Below, in pieces: positions 18,620 through 27,939 of a DNA stretch of 64,000 nucleotides. The stretch is from an uncultured Paracoccaceae bacterium. Its GTDB lineage: Bacteria; Pseudomonadota; Alphaproteobacteria; Rhodobacterales; Rhodobacteraceae. Made by a program: the position numbers and the translations under genes. The notes under the pieces were generated by a model. It saw nothing but the letters and a program-made list of their open reading frames with translations, did no database searches and was not told the DNA's origin. Position 1 is the first letter of the stretch, and every line of letters begins with the position of its first letter. The stretch is from the NCBI GenBank assembly GCA_947487205.1, contig CANKVU010000020.1, positions 1 through 64,000 on the forward strand, in the 5' to 3' direction.

Positions 18620-18633
18620 TTGATCCAGGTCAA
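18620..18633. promoter_or_regulatory. FNR box upstream of ccoG
   Basis: TTGATCCAGGTCAA is identical to the box upstream of ccoN and lies 60 bases before the ccoG ATG. This points to a second FnrL-activated promoter for the assembly operon ccoGHIS. Confidence 0.85.
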
Positions 18634-18693
18634 CGCGCGCGCCCATCACTCTTCGCTACCCCTCTCATCGTGACAACAGGATCGAGTCCCGAC

Positions 18694-20307
18694 ATGGCCA
18701 GTGATGCGCCACCTCTCTTCGCCGCTCGCCAGCCGATCTTTCCGCGACGGGTCTCCGGGACCTTCCGGCGTCTGAAATGGGCGATCCTCATCGTGACGCT
18801 CGGTATCTACTACATCACGCCCTGGATCCGCTGGGACCGCGGCCCGAACCTGCCCGATCAGGCGGTGCTGGTGGACCTCGCGAACCGGCGCTTCCACTTC
18901 TTCTGGATCGAGATCTGGCCGCACGAATTCTACTTCGTCGCCGGCCTGCTCATCATGGCGGGGCTTGGCCTGTTCCTGTTCACCTCGGCGCTGGGAAGGG
19001 TCTGGTGCGGCTATTCCTGCCCGCAGACAGTCTGGACCGACCTGTTCCTGACGGTCGAGCGCTGGATCGAGGGCGACCGCAACGCCCGCATCCGCCTGCA
19101 CAACGCGCCCTGGACGGCGCGGAAGTGGCGGCTGCGGATGACGAAATGGGCGGTCTGGCTGCTGATCTCGGTCGCGACCGGCGGGGCGTGGGTCTTCTAC
19201 TTCGCCGATGCGCCCACGCTGTTGCGCGACCTGGTGACGGCGCAGGCCGCGCCTGTCGCCTACCTGACGATCGCGATCCTGACGGCGACGACCTTCACTC
19301 TCGGCGGCCTTCTGCGCGAACAGGTTTGCATCTACATGTGCCCCTGGCCGCGCATCCAGGCGGCCATGATGGACCCCGGCACCCTGACCGTGGGCTACCG
19401 AGAGTGGCGCGGCGAGCCGCGGGGCAAGGGCGGAATACGGCGGCGGAAAGTCGCCGCCGAGGCCATCGGCGGCGGCGAGGCCGCCGCCCGCTACGGCGCC
19501 GCCTTGGACAAGGACAGCGCCGCGCCGCGGACGTCGCACAGCGGGGACGCGCTTGGCGATTGCATCGACTGCCATGCCTGCGTCGCCGTCTGTCCCATGG
19601 GCATCGATATCCGCGAGGGCCAGCAGATGGAATGCATCACCTGCGCGCTGTGCATCGACGCCTGCGACGAGGTCATGGCCAAGATCGGCCGTCCGCGCGG
19701 CCTGATCGACTATCTCGCCCTCGACGACCGCCCGCCGACCCAGCCGGGCGAGGTGGCGGATGTCGCGGCCTTCTCGGGGACACCGGCCGGCCATGTCTCG
19801 GGCGCCGAGCGGCCGGTCTGGGCGCCGAAGCCGGTCTGGCGCCACATCTTCCGCCCGCGGACGATTCTCTACACGGTCGCCTGGTCCGCCATCGGCGTCT
19901 TCCTCGTGGTCGCGTTGTTCGTCCGGCCCGACATCGACATGACCGTGGCCCCCGTGCGCAACCCGACCTTCGTGACGCTTTCGGACGGCTCGGTGCGCAA
20001 CGCCTACGACGTCCGCCTGCGCAACAAGCATGACGAGGCGCGGCCCTTCCTCCTGTCGCTGAGCGCGGACGAGGAACTCTCGGTCGAGGTGCAGGGCGCA
20101 GCGGACACGGTCGTCGAGGTGCCGGCCGATTCCACCAGGCGCGAGCGTGTCTACGTCATCGCGGCACCGCCAGACGCAGCCGCAGGCCGCGAGCGAACCG
20201 AGATCCGTCTCTGGGTCGAGGACGGCGTGTCGGGCGAACGTTCGTTCGAGGACACGATTTTCAATGGCAGGGAGAGCTTCGATGAGCGCAGCGGCTCAGC
20301 GGGCTGA
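18694..20307 (+). CDS. ccoG: CcoG/RdxA polyferredoxin, Cu(II) reductase for cbb3 assembly
   Basis: An inner-membrane protein of 537 residues with about five helices and two ferredoxin-type cluster sites: CIDCHACVAVCP (about 290) and CITCALCIDAC (about 314). It also has the membrane Cys motifs CGYSCPQTVW and CIYMCPWPR. In related bacteria CcoG reduces Cu(II) to Cu(I) for delivery to the CuB site. A C-terminal immunoglobulin-like domain (about 420–537) follows the last helix. The ATG at 18694 is preferred over a GTG at 18670. The 3' end overlaps ccoH by 26 bp. Length is slightly greater than usual because of a charged insert (RGKGGIRRRKVAAEAIGGGE) before the first cluster. Confidence 0.94.
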   Translation: MASDAPPLFAARQPIFPRRVSGTFRRLKWAILIVTLGIYYITPWIRWDRGPNLPDQAVLVDLANRRFHFFWIEIWPHEFYFVAGLLIMAGLGLFLFTSALGRVWCGYSCPQTVWTDLFLTVERWIEGDRNARIRLHNAPWTARKWRLRMTKWAVWLLISVATGGAWVFYFADAPTLLRDLVTAQAAPVAYLTIAILTATTFTLGGLLREQVCIYMCPWPRIQAAMMDPGTLTVGYREWRGEPRGKGGIRRRKVAAEAIGGGEAAARYGAALDKDSAAPRTSHSGDALGDCIDCHACVAVCPMGIDIREGQQMECITCALCIDACDEVMAKIGRPRGLIDYLALDDRPPTQPGEVADVAAFSGTPAGHVSGAERPVWAPKPVWRHIFRPRTILYTVAWSAIGVFLVVALFVRPDIDMTVAPVRNPTFVTLSDGSVRNAYDVRLRNKHDEARPFLLSLSADEELSVEVQGAADTVVEVPADSTRRERVYVIAAPPDAAAGRERTEIRLWVEDGVSGERSFEDTIFNGRESFDERSGSAG

Positions 20308-20758
20308 GAGACGTCTGACGGGGCGGCACGTGGCCGCCATGTTCGTCGGAGGGTTCGCGATCATCATCGCCGTCAACGTGACGCTGGCGGTCAACGCGGT
20401 GCGCACCTTCCCGGGCAAGGAAACGGAATCGAGCTATGTCGCCTCGCAGACCTTCGATGCAGACCGGGCGGCGCAGGACGCCCTGGGTTGGTCGCTCGAC
20501 GTGGCCCTCGGCCCTGACGCGCTGATGTTGGCGGTCACCGGACCCGACGGTGCGCCGGTGCGGCCCGAGATCGTGTCGGCGACCCTTGGTCGGGCCACGA
20601 CCGTGGCCGACGACGTTTCGCCCGACTTCGCGTGGAACGGCAGCGGCTGGGTGGCTCCGGTCGCGCCGCCACGTGGCAACTGGAACCTGCGGATCGAGAT
20701 GCTGGCTGCGGACGGCACCCCCTTCCGACGTCGCATCCCCCTGAGAGTCGAACAATGA
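20282..20758 (+). CDS. ccoH: CcoH/FixH, cbb3 assembly protein
   Basis: A 158-residue single-pass membrane protein: a basic N-terminus, a helix at about residues 18–40 (MFVGGFAIIIAVNVTLAVNAV), then a periplasmic β-rich FixH domain with the family motif PGKETESSYVASQTFD. It is needed for stable assembly of cbb3 oxidase and contacts CcoN. It overlaps ccoG by 26 bp and ccoI by 4 bp (ATGA), so it is in a coupled operon. No defects are seen. Confidence 0.9.
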   Translation: MSAAAQRAERRLTGRHVAAMFVGGFAIIIAVNVTLAVNAVRTFPGKETESSYVASQTFDADRAAQDALGWSLDVALGPDALMLAVTGPDGAPVRPEIVSATLGRATTVADDVSPDFAWNGSGWVAPVAPPRGNWNLRIEMLAADGTPFRRRIPLRVEQ

Positions 20759-22863
20759 GCATCGCGGCCTGTCCCGGCTGCATCGCCGTTCCAGCCGATA
20801 TCGTCGCGCCGGTCGAAACTGACCATGCCGTGGACATCGCGTTACCGGGCATCAGCTGTGCCGGTTGCATCGCGGGGGTCGAGCGCACGCTCGACGCCGT
20901 GCCGTCCGTCAGGGCCGCGCGCGTGAACCTCGCCGCGCGACGCGTTCGGGTCTCGCTCGCCCCCGGAGCGGGGCCTGACGCGGCGCTCGCCGCGCTCGGG
21001 GCAGCGGGATACGAGGCGCTGGAATTGGATAGCGCGTCGCTGAGCTCCGCCTCCGACGACGCGGCGCGCCGCCTGCTCGCTCGCATCGCCGTCGCGGGGT
21101 TCGCGATGATGAATGTCATGGCGCTTTCGGTCGCCGTCTGGTCCGGGGCGGAGGAAGCGACACGCGCACTTTTCCACTGGGTCTCTGCCGCGATCGCCCT
21201 GCCGGCCCTGGCCTTTTCAGCCGTGCCGTTCTTCGCCTCCGCGGCGGCGGCCTTGCGCGCCGGGCGGCTCAACATGGACGTGCCCATCGCGATCGCCATC
21301 GCCCTGGCCGCCGCGATGTCGCTCTACGAGACCGCGTTCGAAAGCGGGGCCGACACCTGGTTCGACGCGGCATTGTCGCTCACCTTCTTCCTGCTCGTCG
21401 GGCGCTTCCTCGAACGTCGCGCGCGCGCCGCCGCACGCTCCGCCGCAGCCGAATTAACAGCCTTGGAGCTGCCGCGCGCCACGCGGGTGACCGCAACTGG
21501 GAGAGAGGTCGTGGAGGTCGCGGCCCTCCGCCCCGGTGATCGGATCGCGCTCGCGTCCGGTGCCCGCGCACCTGTGGACGGAGTGGCCGAGAGCGCTGCG
21601 ACGCTCGATCGGTCGGCGTTGACGGGCGAGGCCGACCCCGTCGGCGTGGCGGCGGGCGACGCGATCTGTGCCGGTGACATGGTTCTTGGCGCTCCACTTG
21701 TCCTCTGCGCGTCGGCCCGCGCAGAGGACAGCACGCTGCGGCGCCTCGCGGCCATGGTCGAGGTGGCCGAAACGGGGCGGCACCGCTATTCCGGCATCGC
21801 CGACCGCGCCGCCCGGCTCTATGCGCCGGTTGTGCACGGTCTGGCCGCGCTCGCCTTCGCCCTCTGGTGGGCCGCAACGAGCGACCTGCACCAGTCCATC
21901 GCCGTTGCGACGGCGACGCTGATCATCACCTGCCCCTGCGCCCTGGCCCTTGCCGTGCCGGCCGTCATGGCGGCGATGACGGGGCGTCTGTTCCGGCGCG
22001 GAATCCTGTTGAAGTCACCGACCGGGCTCGAGCGGCTGGCCGAGATCGATACTGTCTTCCTCGACAAGACCGGCACGCTGACCGAGGGCGTGCTGCAGCT
22101 GCCCGACCTTGACGCCGATGCGGCGGCGGTGGCTCATGCTCTCTCGCGCGTCTCCAACCACCCCGTTTCGGTCAGCATTGCCGCGGCACTGCGCGATCAC
22201 GATGCCGCCCCGGTTACGGGGATCGAGGAGGTGCCGGGGGACGGTGTGTATGGACAGTGGAACGGGGCGTCCGTGCGCCTTGGCCGCGGGCCGGACGGTC
22301 CCGTCCTCGATCTGCCGGACCGCCGTGTCGCGCTTCCGATGACCGAGCGGTTGCGCCCCGGCGCCGCGGAGATGGTCGCCGATCTGCGGCGGATGGGCTT
22401 GGCGGTCGGGATCGTGACCGGAGATACGGAGCCACGGGCGCGGGCCCTCGCCGATCGTATCGGGATCGCGGAGGTTCATGCGGGCGTGACCCCCGAGCGG
22501 AAGGCGGAACTTGTCCAGGCCCATGAGGCCGGGGGCCGTCGCGTGCTGATGCTGGGCGACGGACTGAACGATGCAGCAGCGCTCGCGGGCGCGCATGCGT
22601 CGCTCGCACCCGGGACGGCGCTCGACGCCGCGCGCGTGGCGGCGGACGGCGTCGTGCTGGGCGGGGACCTGGGAGCGGTGGCCGAAACGCTGTGCCTCGC
22701 GCGCAGGGCTCGGCGGCGTATCCGCCAGAACCTCGCGCTTGCGGCGCTTTATAATGCCGTGGCGATTCCCGTTGCCATGTCCGGGCTCGCCACGCCACTC
22801 ATGGCCGCGATCGTCATGTCGTCGTCGTCGATATTTGTCGTTCTGAACGCGGTGCGGCGATGA
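20755..22863 (+). CDS. ccoI: CcoI/FixI, P1B-type copper ATPase for cbb3 assembly
   Basis: A 702-residue copper-transporting P-type ATPase that moves copper across the inner membrane for insertion into CcoN. It has an N-terminal heavy-metal-associated domain with CAGC (about residues 35–38), an additional CPGC at the extreme N-terminus, eight membrane helices and the ion-site motif CPCAL. It also has the phosphorylation site DKTGTLTEG, TGD and the hinge GDGLNDAAAL. The ATG at 20755 is fixed by the 4-bp overlap with ccoH, and it ends in a 4-bp overlap with ccoS. Length and motifs are complete. Confidence 0.94.
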   Translation: MSIAACPGCIAVPADIVAPVETDHAVDIALPGISCAGCIAGVERTLDAVPSVRAARVNLAARRVRVSLAPGAGPDAALAALGAAGYEALELDSASLSSASDDAARRLLARIAVAGFAMMNVMALSVAVWSGAEEATRALFHWVSAAIALPALAFSAVPFFASAAAALRAGRLNMDVPIAIAIALAAAMSLYETAFESGADTWFDAALSLTFFLLVGRFLERRARAAARSAAAELTALELPRATRVTATGREVVEVAALRPGDRIALASGARAPVDGVAESAATLDRSALTGEADPVGVAAGDAICAGDMVLGAPLVLCASARAEDSTLRRLAAMVEVAETGRHRYSGIADRAARLYAPVVHGLAALAFALWWAATSDLHQSIAVATATLIITCPCALALAVPAVMAAMTGRLFRRGILLKSPTGLERLAEIDTVFLDKTGTLTEGVLQLPDLDADAAAVAHALSRVSNHPVSVSIAAALRDHDAAPVTGIEEVPGDGVYGQWNGASVRLGRGPDGPVLDLPDRRVALPMTERLRPGAAEMVADLRRMGLAVGIVTGDTEPRARALADRIGIAEVHAGVTPERKAELVQAHEAGGRRVLMLGDGLNDAAALAGAHASLAPGTALDAARVAADGVVLGGDLGAVAETLCLARRARRRIRQNLALAALYNAVAIPVAMSGLATPLMAAIVMSSSSIFVVLNAVRR

Positions 22864-23045
22864 ACGTGCTCGTCGTTCTCATTCCCGTGTCGATCTGTCT
22901 CGGGGCCATCGGTCTCTTCGCCTGCCTGTGGACGCTGCGGCACGGCCAGTACGACGACCTCGATGGAGATGCCGCGCGCATATTGCTCGACGATTTGGAC
23001 GCGGATCGTACGGACCCTGCGACCCTACAATCGGACAAGACCTGA
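22860..23045 (+). CDS. ccoS: CcoS, cbb3 oxidase maturation protein
   Basis: A 61-residue protein with one N-terminal membrane helix (VLVVLIPVSICLGAIGLFACLW), then the family motif RHGQYDDLDGDAARIL and an acidic tail. CcoS is needed for cofactor insertion into the cbb3 oxidase. It starts inside the end of ccoI (4-bp overlap) and closes the ccoGHIS operon. Confidence 0.92.
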   Translation: MNVLVVLIPVSICLGAIGLFACLWTLRHGQYDDLDGDAARILLDDLDADRTDPATLQSDKT

Positions 23046-23157
23046 TGGACCCAAATTATCTCACCCCTTCGCGCCTGGCCTGAGCTGGCATGTCACTCGT
23101 TCTCGCCGGCCTCGGCATCAGGCCCTCGAAGTTGCGCTGGGACAAGCGATTTGAGTC

Positions 23158-23235
23158 GTGCCCATCGGCTATTATACGGCCCTTGCCGGGGCGGCCGTGC
23201 TGATTGTTGGATGGATCTGCTGGCGGGCGAAGTGA
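23158..23235 (+). other. Possible 25-residue single-helix frame
   Basis: A GTG-started frame encodes one hydrophobic helix (YTALAGAAVLIVGWICWRAK) and ends in TGA. It has no good ribosome site. It may be a real membrane microprotein after ccoS or a chance frame; the rest of 23046–23274 shows nothing else I can support. Confidence 0.2.
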
Positions 23236-23274
23236 CCGCCGCGGACCTGTCGTGCCCGACCAAGGGACGGTCCG

Positions 23275-24075
23275 ATGTCCACCAAGACCGTTTCGGCTAT
23301 CGTGATCGGTGAAGAGCCCCACGCGCTGGAGGCCGCGATCGCCTGCGGGTCTCTCCGATCCGCGTATCCCGGCGTCGTCTCCTCAACCACGTCGCAGCGC
23401 GCGGTGCCGGTGACCTACACCCCCGACGCCGAGCTGGGATACGAGTCGATCCTGAGCTCGGCCCGAAGCGGCCTGAAGGAAACCGGGACCCGGGTGCGCG
23501 GAAGGCTCGAGGAAGAGTGTGTGGCCCGGCGCGTCGATGCGCCGGCCCGGCCGGGCTGTGATCTGTACCCATCGCTTGCGGCGGCGTGCCACTATTCCGG
23601 CCTGGTGGTCTTGCCCGTCCCGGATGGCATGCCATCGTGGAGGGCGTTCTGGAGCAAATCCCCTATTCGCGCCGCGTGGCGCTCTTGCCGGTGCCGAACG
23701 CGGCCACGATTTCGTTCGACATGGTTTTGATAGCATGGACGAAGGCGCGGTCGCGCTCGCCGCGATACGCGCCGCCCTTCAGCTTTGCGGGACGACGGGA
23801 AGGTCGAGATCACGATGTTCGAGGCAGAGGATGCGATGGAGAAACGCGAAGTCGCCGTGATGCGCGGGCGTCAGCTCGTGAAGGCCCCGCTGAACACCCT
23901 ACCACCGACAGGGCTATCCGTCCCCGCCGTGCTGCAAGATCGGGTGCAAGACGCGGGACCCGATGTGATCGGTATGGGCGCCCGCGGCCATCGTCGCCTG
24001 CGAGAGTTCCTGCTTGGAGGTGTTACACGATCGATAGTGCAGAGAGACGACCGACCTCGCGTTCCGGCAGGATGA
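23275..24075 (+). pseudogene. Universal stress protein (two UspA domains), frameshifted
   Basis: A UspA-family tandem-domain protein in at least three frames. The first (from the ATG at 23275) opens MSTKTVSAIVIGEEPHALEAA and reaches YSGLVVLPVPDG. A frameshift near 23620 leads to IVEGVLEQIPYSRRVALLPVP then FDMVLIAWTKA, followed by a further change to AIRAALQL. The last frame (from about 23785) gives VEITMFEAEDA and ends with the UspA ATP-binding motif GMGARGHRRLREFLLGGVTRSIV. Such Usp genes are often found beside cco clusters and under Fnr control, but here the gene is broken at least twice and should not give a full protein. Confidence 0.65.
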
Positions 24076-24467
24076 TCGGGCGAGGAAGTCGCTGCTCGCA
24101 ACAGGTCAAATTTCGGGCTGCGGGGGATCGATCAAGCAGCACCGATGAGTTTCAGATACCATTATCCTCGGGATCAATATAGGTCTCTTTTTTTGCCGAT
24201 CCCGACGGATAATATGTCTTGAAGGAAACCCCACTCATCATGAGGTGCCATCGGATAAACATAAGTCACGGCGTGCTATCCGCGTCGCAAAAGAACTGCA
24301 CGGCCCCGCTTCTGCGGAATTTTGCCTTGCCAAACCGGCAGCTAGACATGCTCTCGAATGCAGCGAACGACCACTCTCCGTCGATCCTGTGGGAAACGCC
24401 CGTTCGCGATCTAATAAATCGATGCACGGTAACTACGAGCGCACCTTTCCCATCATGCTTTCCCCGC
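24076..24467. other. AT-richer stretch without a gene
   Basis: About 390 bases, distinctly less GC-rich than the surroundings, between the UspA remnant and the IS1182-like remnant. Open frames on both strands have no recognisable content. The composition suggests transferred DNA. Confidence 0.4.
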
Positions 24468-24970
24468 TTACTGCGGTGCGAAGAAGATCTGTTCCAGTTT
24501 TTTGAGGTTCAGGGCGAAGGCGGTGAGGATAAATTCGTCCTCTTGTCGCTCGGAGCCTGGTTCGGGTCGGAAGAGGTGAAGAATGCACGCCCCTTTCGCG
24601 CCACGCTCCACTGGCTGGACGGGTCGGAATGCGAGGTGAATTTGGATTGCACCTCACGTTCTGCACCAAACTCGGCTTCGTCCAGCATGTCGAGATACTC
24701 TCGCAGTGCCAGGGGTGCATTGGCTGGGTCGATTTGCGTCGCGTTCCGATCCTCTTTTCGGTGTCGAATTTTGCTTGGTCGCGTCCGCTGCGATAAGACT
24801 GGCATCGACCGCCATCCGCTGCCTGCCGACCAGTCCTTTGGCGATGAACCATGCGACGGCCGTCTCGATGCCACTTAGATCGACGAACCGGCCGATCGAT
24901 CGCAGTAAGTGGTCTCGCGAGATGTGATCTCCAGCGAGACCTCGTAGAACAGCGCTGGTAAAACCTCCCG
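24468..24970 (-). pseudogene. IS1182-like transposase remnant with internal deletions
   Basis: On the minus strand, pieces of a DDE transposase appear in family order with parts missing. LFYEVSLE (about 24940–24965) is followed in another frame by DHLLRSIGRFVDLSGI. That joins directly to FIAKGLVGRQRMAVDASLIAADA, which in full-length relatives lies about 100 residues further on. REYLDMLDEAEF and SQWSVARKGRAFF (in another frame) come next. The sequence then jumps to the C-terminal ILTAFALNLKKLEQIFFAPQ and a stop at 24468. At least two internal deletions and several frameshifts leave about 500 bp of an element that should be roughly three times longer. Confidence 0.65.
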
Positions 24971-25133
24971 ACACGGTCCCATCGTCGCCAATCCTCCCAC
25001 CTAATTTCGAAATCGCCTCAGCCAGATTCCCCTCGATCAAACGAGAACTTTCACGAAAAGAGGCCCTGTTTGTCCGCTTCAGGGTGTAGAAGCACTCAAT
25101 ACGCCGCTATGCTTACCCAAAACTAAGCAGGTC

Positions 25134-26363
25134 TTAAGCCCCAGACGTTGGTGCGCCATCTCTCTTCCCCTTGGATCGGGATGATGCAATCTGAAATCTC
25201 ACGCTGAGCATCAGGGTCGCGAGATCTTCGCGCGAGCGATGAGCGTTTGGGCCGAAAAGGATTGCGTCGAGCGGTTGCAATACGGGGTGATCCCGCGACT
25301 GGGTCATTCTCGTCCCGTTATCCAGCATGCACGTCGCAAATTTGCGAAATCGTCCCAGTTCGCCGCGCTTAGCATATCGGCGGAGAAGATACAGATCGCG
25401 ATGTCGGTGGAAATATCGTCGCAAACGGCCAAGGCGATACGGGGAAGGACCGAGATTTCGCAACAACAATACCAATCCCACCAGCAATCCCACGCCGGCC
25501 GAGATCACGTGGGCAGGCCGCATTCCAGGATCCTCGCGCCACTTGGAAATCGCGTTGTCCGCGAAGCTCGCATAACCGATGGACGCGACGGGGATTGCGG
25601 CGGATCGGGCCACGCGTTCGTCGGTGTCGAACCAGGGGATATCGACACCGTGCAGGACGCCAGGCTCGCCAGTGATGGGCCTGAGCGTCCATCTCCAGAC
25701 CACCGTGGTGACCGGCCCCATGGTCGTGACCTGGAGGTCCCGCGTCTCGGGCTGGCTGAAGGTGATGAGCCACGGCTCACGCAGGTCCGGCTGTTCTGGC
25801 ATCATCTCGGGCGTGGCACCGAGGGCGCGCAGCACGACGCGACGTTCCGTGCTCTGGCCGTCCTCGAGCCGGGCGGGGTCGACGCTCCATGTCTCCGACA
25901 GCTCCACCGCCCTCACCGGCAGCCATGCTTCACCGGCGCCGGCGGGGATCTCGCGCACATCCACGCGTACCGGGTCCGAGCGTACGATCTCGGTATGCCG
26001 CTGACCGTCGGCGCCGATGATCTCGAGCTCGTGCGCGATCGGCAATATCTCCAGCGTCCCCGCCCGCCTCGGGTAAAGCGCGACGCGTCGCTCCATGACC
26101 CTTGCGCGGCGCCCGTCGACGCGGTCCTCCGTCCACGCATCCTGTCCCAGCCGGTTCCAATCGAAATCGGTCATCGGCCGCAGCTTGAGATCCTCCCGTC
26201 CGATGTGCTCGCTGTAGATACCGCGGATCGTGGCAAGGACCATTTCGCCCACGAAAGGCTGTTCGGAGCGCGGATCGAGGACCAGCTCGAGCCGCAGCGT
26301 GTCGCGGTCCTGTGCAATGACCGGGAAGCCAATCAGGATGATCACGAGCGCGAGCCTTACCAC
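25134..26363 (-). CDS. batD: BatD-like membrane protein of the MoxR/Bat operon
   Basis: About 409 residues: an N-terminal signal peptide (VRLALVIILIGFPVIA), a periplasmic β-rich region (about 25–285), one membrane helix (about 300–322, HVISAGVGLLVGLVLLL), and a basic cytoplasmic tail. This layout and the last position in a MoxR–DUF58–VWA operon identify it as BatD or an 'oxygen tolerance' family protein. The GTG start at 26363 is inferred because it immediately precedes the signal peptide and overlaps the end of the TPR gene. The molecular role is unresolved in the family; it is thought to work with the VWA proteins at the membrane. Confidence 0.75.
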   Translation of the reverse strand: MVRLALVIILIGFPVIAQDRDTLRLELVLDPRSEQPFVGEMVLATIRGIYSEHIGREDLKLRPMTDFDWNRLGQDAWTEDRVDGRRARVMERRVALYPRRAGTLEILPIAHELEIIGADGQRHTEIVRSDPVRVDVREIPAGAGEAWLPVRAVELSETWSVDPARLEDGQSTERRVVLRALGATPEMMPEQPDLREPWLITFSQPETRDLQVTTMGPVTTVVWRWTLRPITGEPGVLHGVDIPWFDTDERVARSAAIPVASIGYASFADNAISKWREDPGMRPAHVISAGVGLLVGLVLLLRNLGPSPYRLGRLRRYFHRHRDLYLLRRYAKRGELGRFRKFATCMLDNGTRMTQSRDHPVLQPLDAILFGPNAHRSREDLATLMLSVRFQIASSRSKGKRDGAPTSGA

Positions 26364-27007
26364 GGGTCGGGTTCCTCGGCATGGGCTTCGCCGTCGCGCC
26401 GACGGCGCTCCATCTCGGCGTCGAGGTGGCCTTTCAGGTATTCGCCCGGCGCATCGGCGAGCGTGTCGAGCCAATCGGCATCCGCGGCCACATTGCGCTC
26501 GCCGGTCACGGGCCGTCTGGTATCGGCGCGGAGCGGGTCGCGCTGCGCAGCCTCGATCGGCTGCGACGGGTCGTCGGGATCGAAGGCGGCCGTCTCGATC
26601 CCGGCCTCCGACAGGACGGTCTCGATGCGGCCGTGGCCCATCGCCTCGCCCGTGACCGGCTCGACCAGCGCGGCGACCAGATCGCGATTGCGTCTCGCAT
26701 CGGCATCGTATCGGTTGGCGAAGAGCACGGCATCGAAATAGGCGACCGCCAGGTCGTAGTCGCCGCTCATCGCAAGGCTCAGGCCGCGATTGTAGGTGGC
26801 GCTGCGGCCGATCGCGGCGAAGGCGGCGTCGGCTTCGCCATAGCGGCCCGCCGCGTAGAGCGCCGCACCGCGCGCGCCCTCGTCCGAGATAAGCGGCAGC
26901 GCCAGATCGGGACGACCGGCGCGCCAGATCAGCTTTGCCCATGCCTCGGGTCCGGCAGCCGCGGCGCAGAGCGCGGCGGCAAGGAGGACGAGGGAGGCCC
27001 GGATCAT
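26357..27007 (-). CDS. BatC-like tetratricopeptide-repeat protein
   Basis: A 216-residue exported protein. The signal peptide (LVLLAAALCAAAAGPEAWA) is followed by TPR-like helical repeats (about 35–110: GAALYAAGRYGEADAAFAAIG, ATYNRGLSLAMSGDYDLAVAYFD), then an acidic, low-complexity tail ending EEPDPW. In Bat operons a TPR protein usually sits between batB and batD, as here. The start ATG at 27007 overlaps the batB stop (ATGA). Protein-binding scaffold is the likely role. Confidence 0.75.
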   Translation of the reverse strand: MIRASLVLLAAALCAAAAGPEAWAKLIWRAGRPDLALPLISDEGARGAALYAAGRYGEADAAFAAIGRSATYNRGLSLAMSGDYDLAVAYFDAVLFANRYDADARRNRDLVAALVEPVTGEAMGHGRIETVLSEAGIETAAFDPDDPSQPIEAAQRDPLRADTRRPVTGERNVAADADWLDTLADAPGEYLKGHLDAEMERRRRDGEAHAEEPDPW

Positions 27008-27939
27008 GCGGCCTCCCTCCGGCGGAACAGGAACGCCAGCGGCACCAGTGCCAATGCCACCAGCCAGCGCCCGTGATCCTGATAGCGCAGGCGGCGGCGC
27101 GCGCCGTCCGCGGCCGCCGCGCCACGCCGGTCGGCGAGCAGCGCTTCCAGGGGCGCGGTGTCGCCGGCATGCACGATCGCCCCGCCTCCGGCATCGGCCA
27201 GAGCTGCAAGGCTCTCCCATCGGGCCGGCGGCATGCCGTAGGGAGCCGCGTCCGGCGTCACGAAGATCGCCGAGACGCGGATCCCTTCCGACGCCATGAG
27301 GCGGGCCAGGTCCAGCGCCCCGGGGCCGAGGCCGCCGCCATCCGAGACGAGCACCACGTCCGGCCGCTCGACAACCGCGTCCGCGAGCGTCCGGCGGGCC
27401 ATGGCGAGCGCCCTGTCGGGGCGGCTGCCGGCCACCGGCATGGTGTCCCCATCGACCACGCCGACCATCGTCTGCAACGTCTCGGGTTCATCGGTCGGGA
27501 CGCTGACCAGAAAACTCTCTCCGGAATAGATGCCGAGCGCTACCGGCCGCGCGGCGTGGCGGTCGATCAGGCGCGACACGGCGGCCTGGGCGTCGTCCAA
27601 CCCGCCCCCCTCGATTACGGATGGTGACAAATCGAGCAGGATCATCACCGCGTCGAGGTTGCGCAGCGCCGGCGCGTCGGGGTCCGGCGTCGCGGGCCCG
27701 GCGAGCCCGGCGGCGACCAAGACGGCCGAACAGGCAACGAGCAATGGCGACGGGTCGCGGCCCGCCTCGGTCAGATGGCCCCTACGGCGCATCGCGGGTA
27801 AAAGATCGGCGTCGATCAGACGGGTCCACCGCCCGCGCCGGGCCGAGGCCCGGGCCGCGAGGCCGCCGAGCAAAAGCGCTACCGGCAGCGCGCCCAGCCA
27901 GATCGGGCGCAGCAGGATGAGACCCTCGAGCCCCGTCAT
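27004..27939 (-). CDS. batB: BatB-like von Willebrand factor A protein
   Basis: A 311-residue membrane protein with two N-terminal helices (about 6–28 and 67–85), a VWA domain (about 98–270), and a C-terminal helix (about 291–305) before the Arg-rich end. The metal-ion-dependent adhesion site reads DLSPS, which keeps the DxSxS pattern. The ATG at 27939 is chosen for its 4-bp overlap with the upstream batA stop. It pairs with BatA to form VWA partners thought to be acted on by the MoxR AAA+ ATPase. Confidence 0.82.
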   Translation of the reverse strand: MTGLEGLILLRPIWLGALPVALLLGGLAARASARRGRWTRLIDADLLPAMRRRGHLTEAGRDPSPLLVACSAVLVAAGLAGPATPDPDAPALRNLDAVMILLDLSPSVIEGGGLDDAQAAVSRLIDRHAARPVALGIYSGESFLVSVPTDEPETLQTMVGVVDGDTMPVAGSRPDRALAMARRTLADAVVERPDVVLVSDGGGLGPGALDLARLMASEGIRVSAIFVTPDAAPYGMPPARWESLAALADAGGGAIVHAGDTAPLEALLADRRGAAAADGARRRLRYQDHGRWLVALALVPLAFLFRRREAA

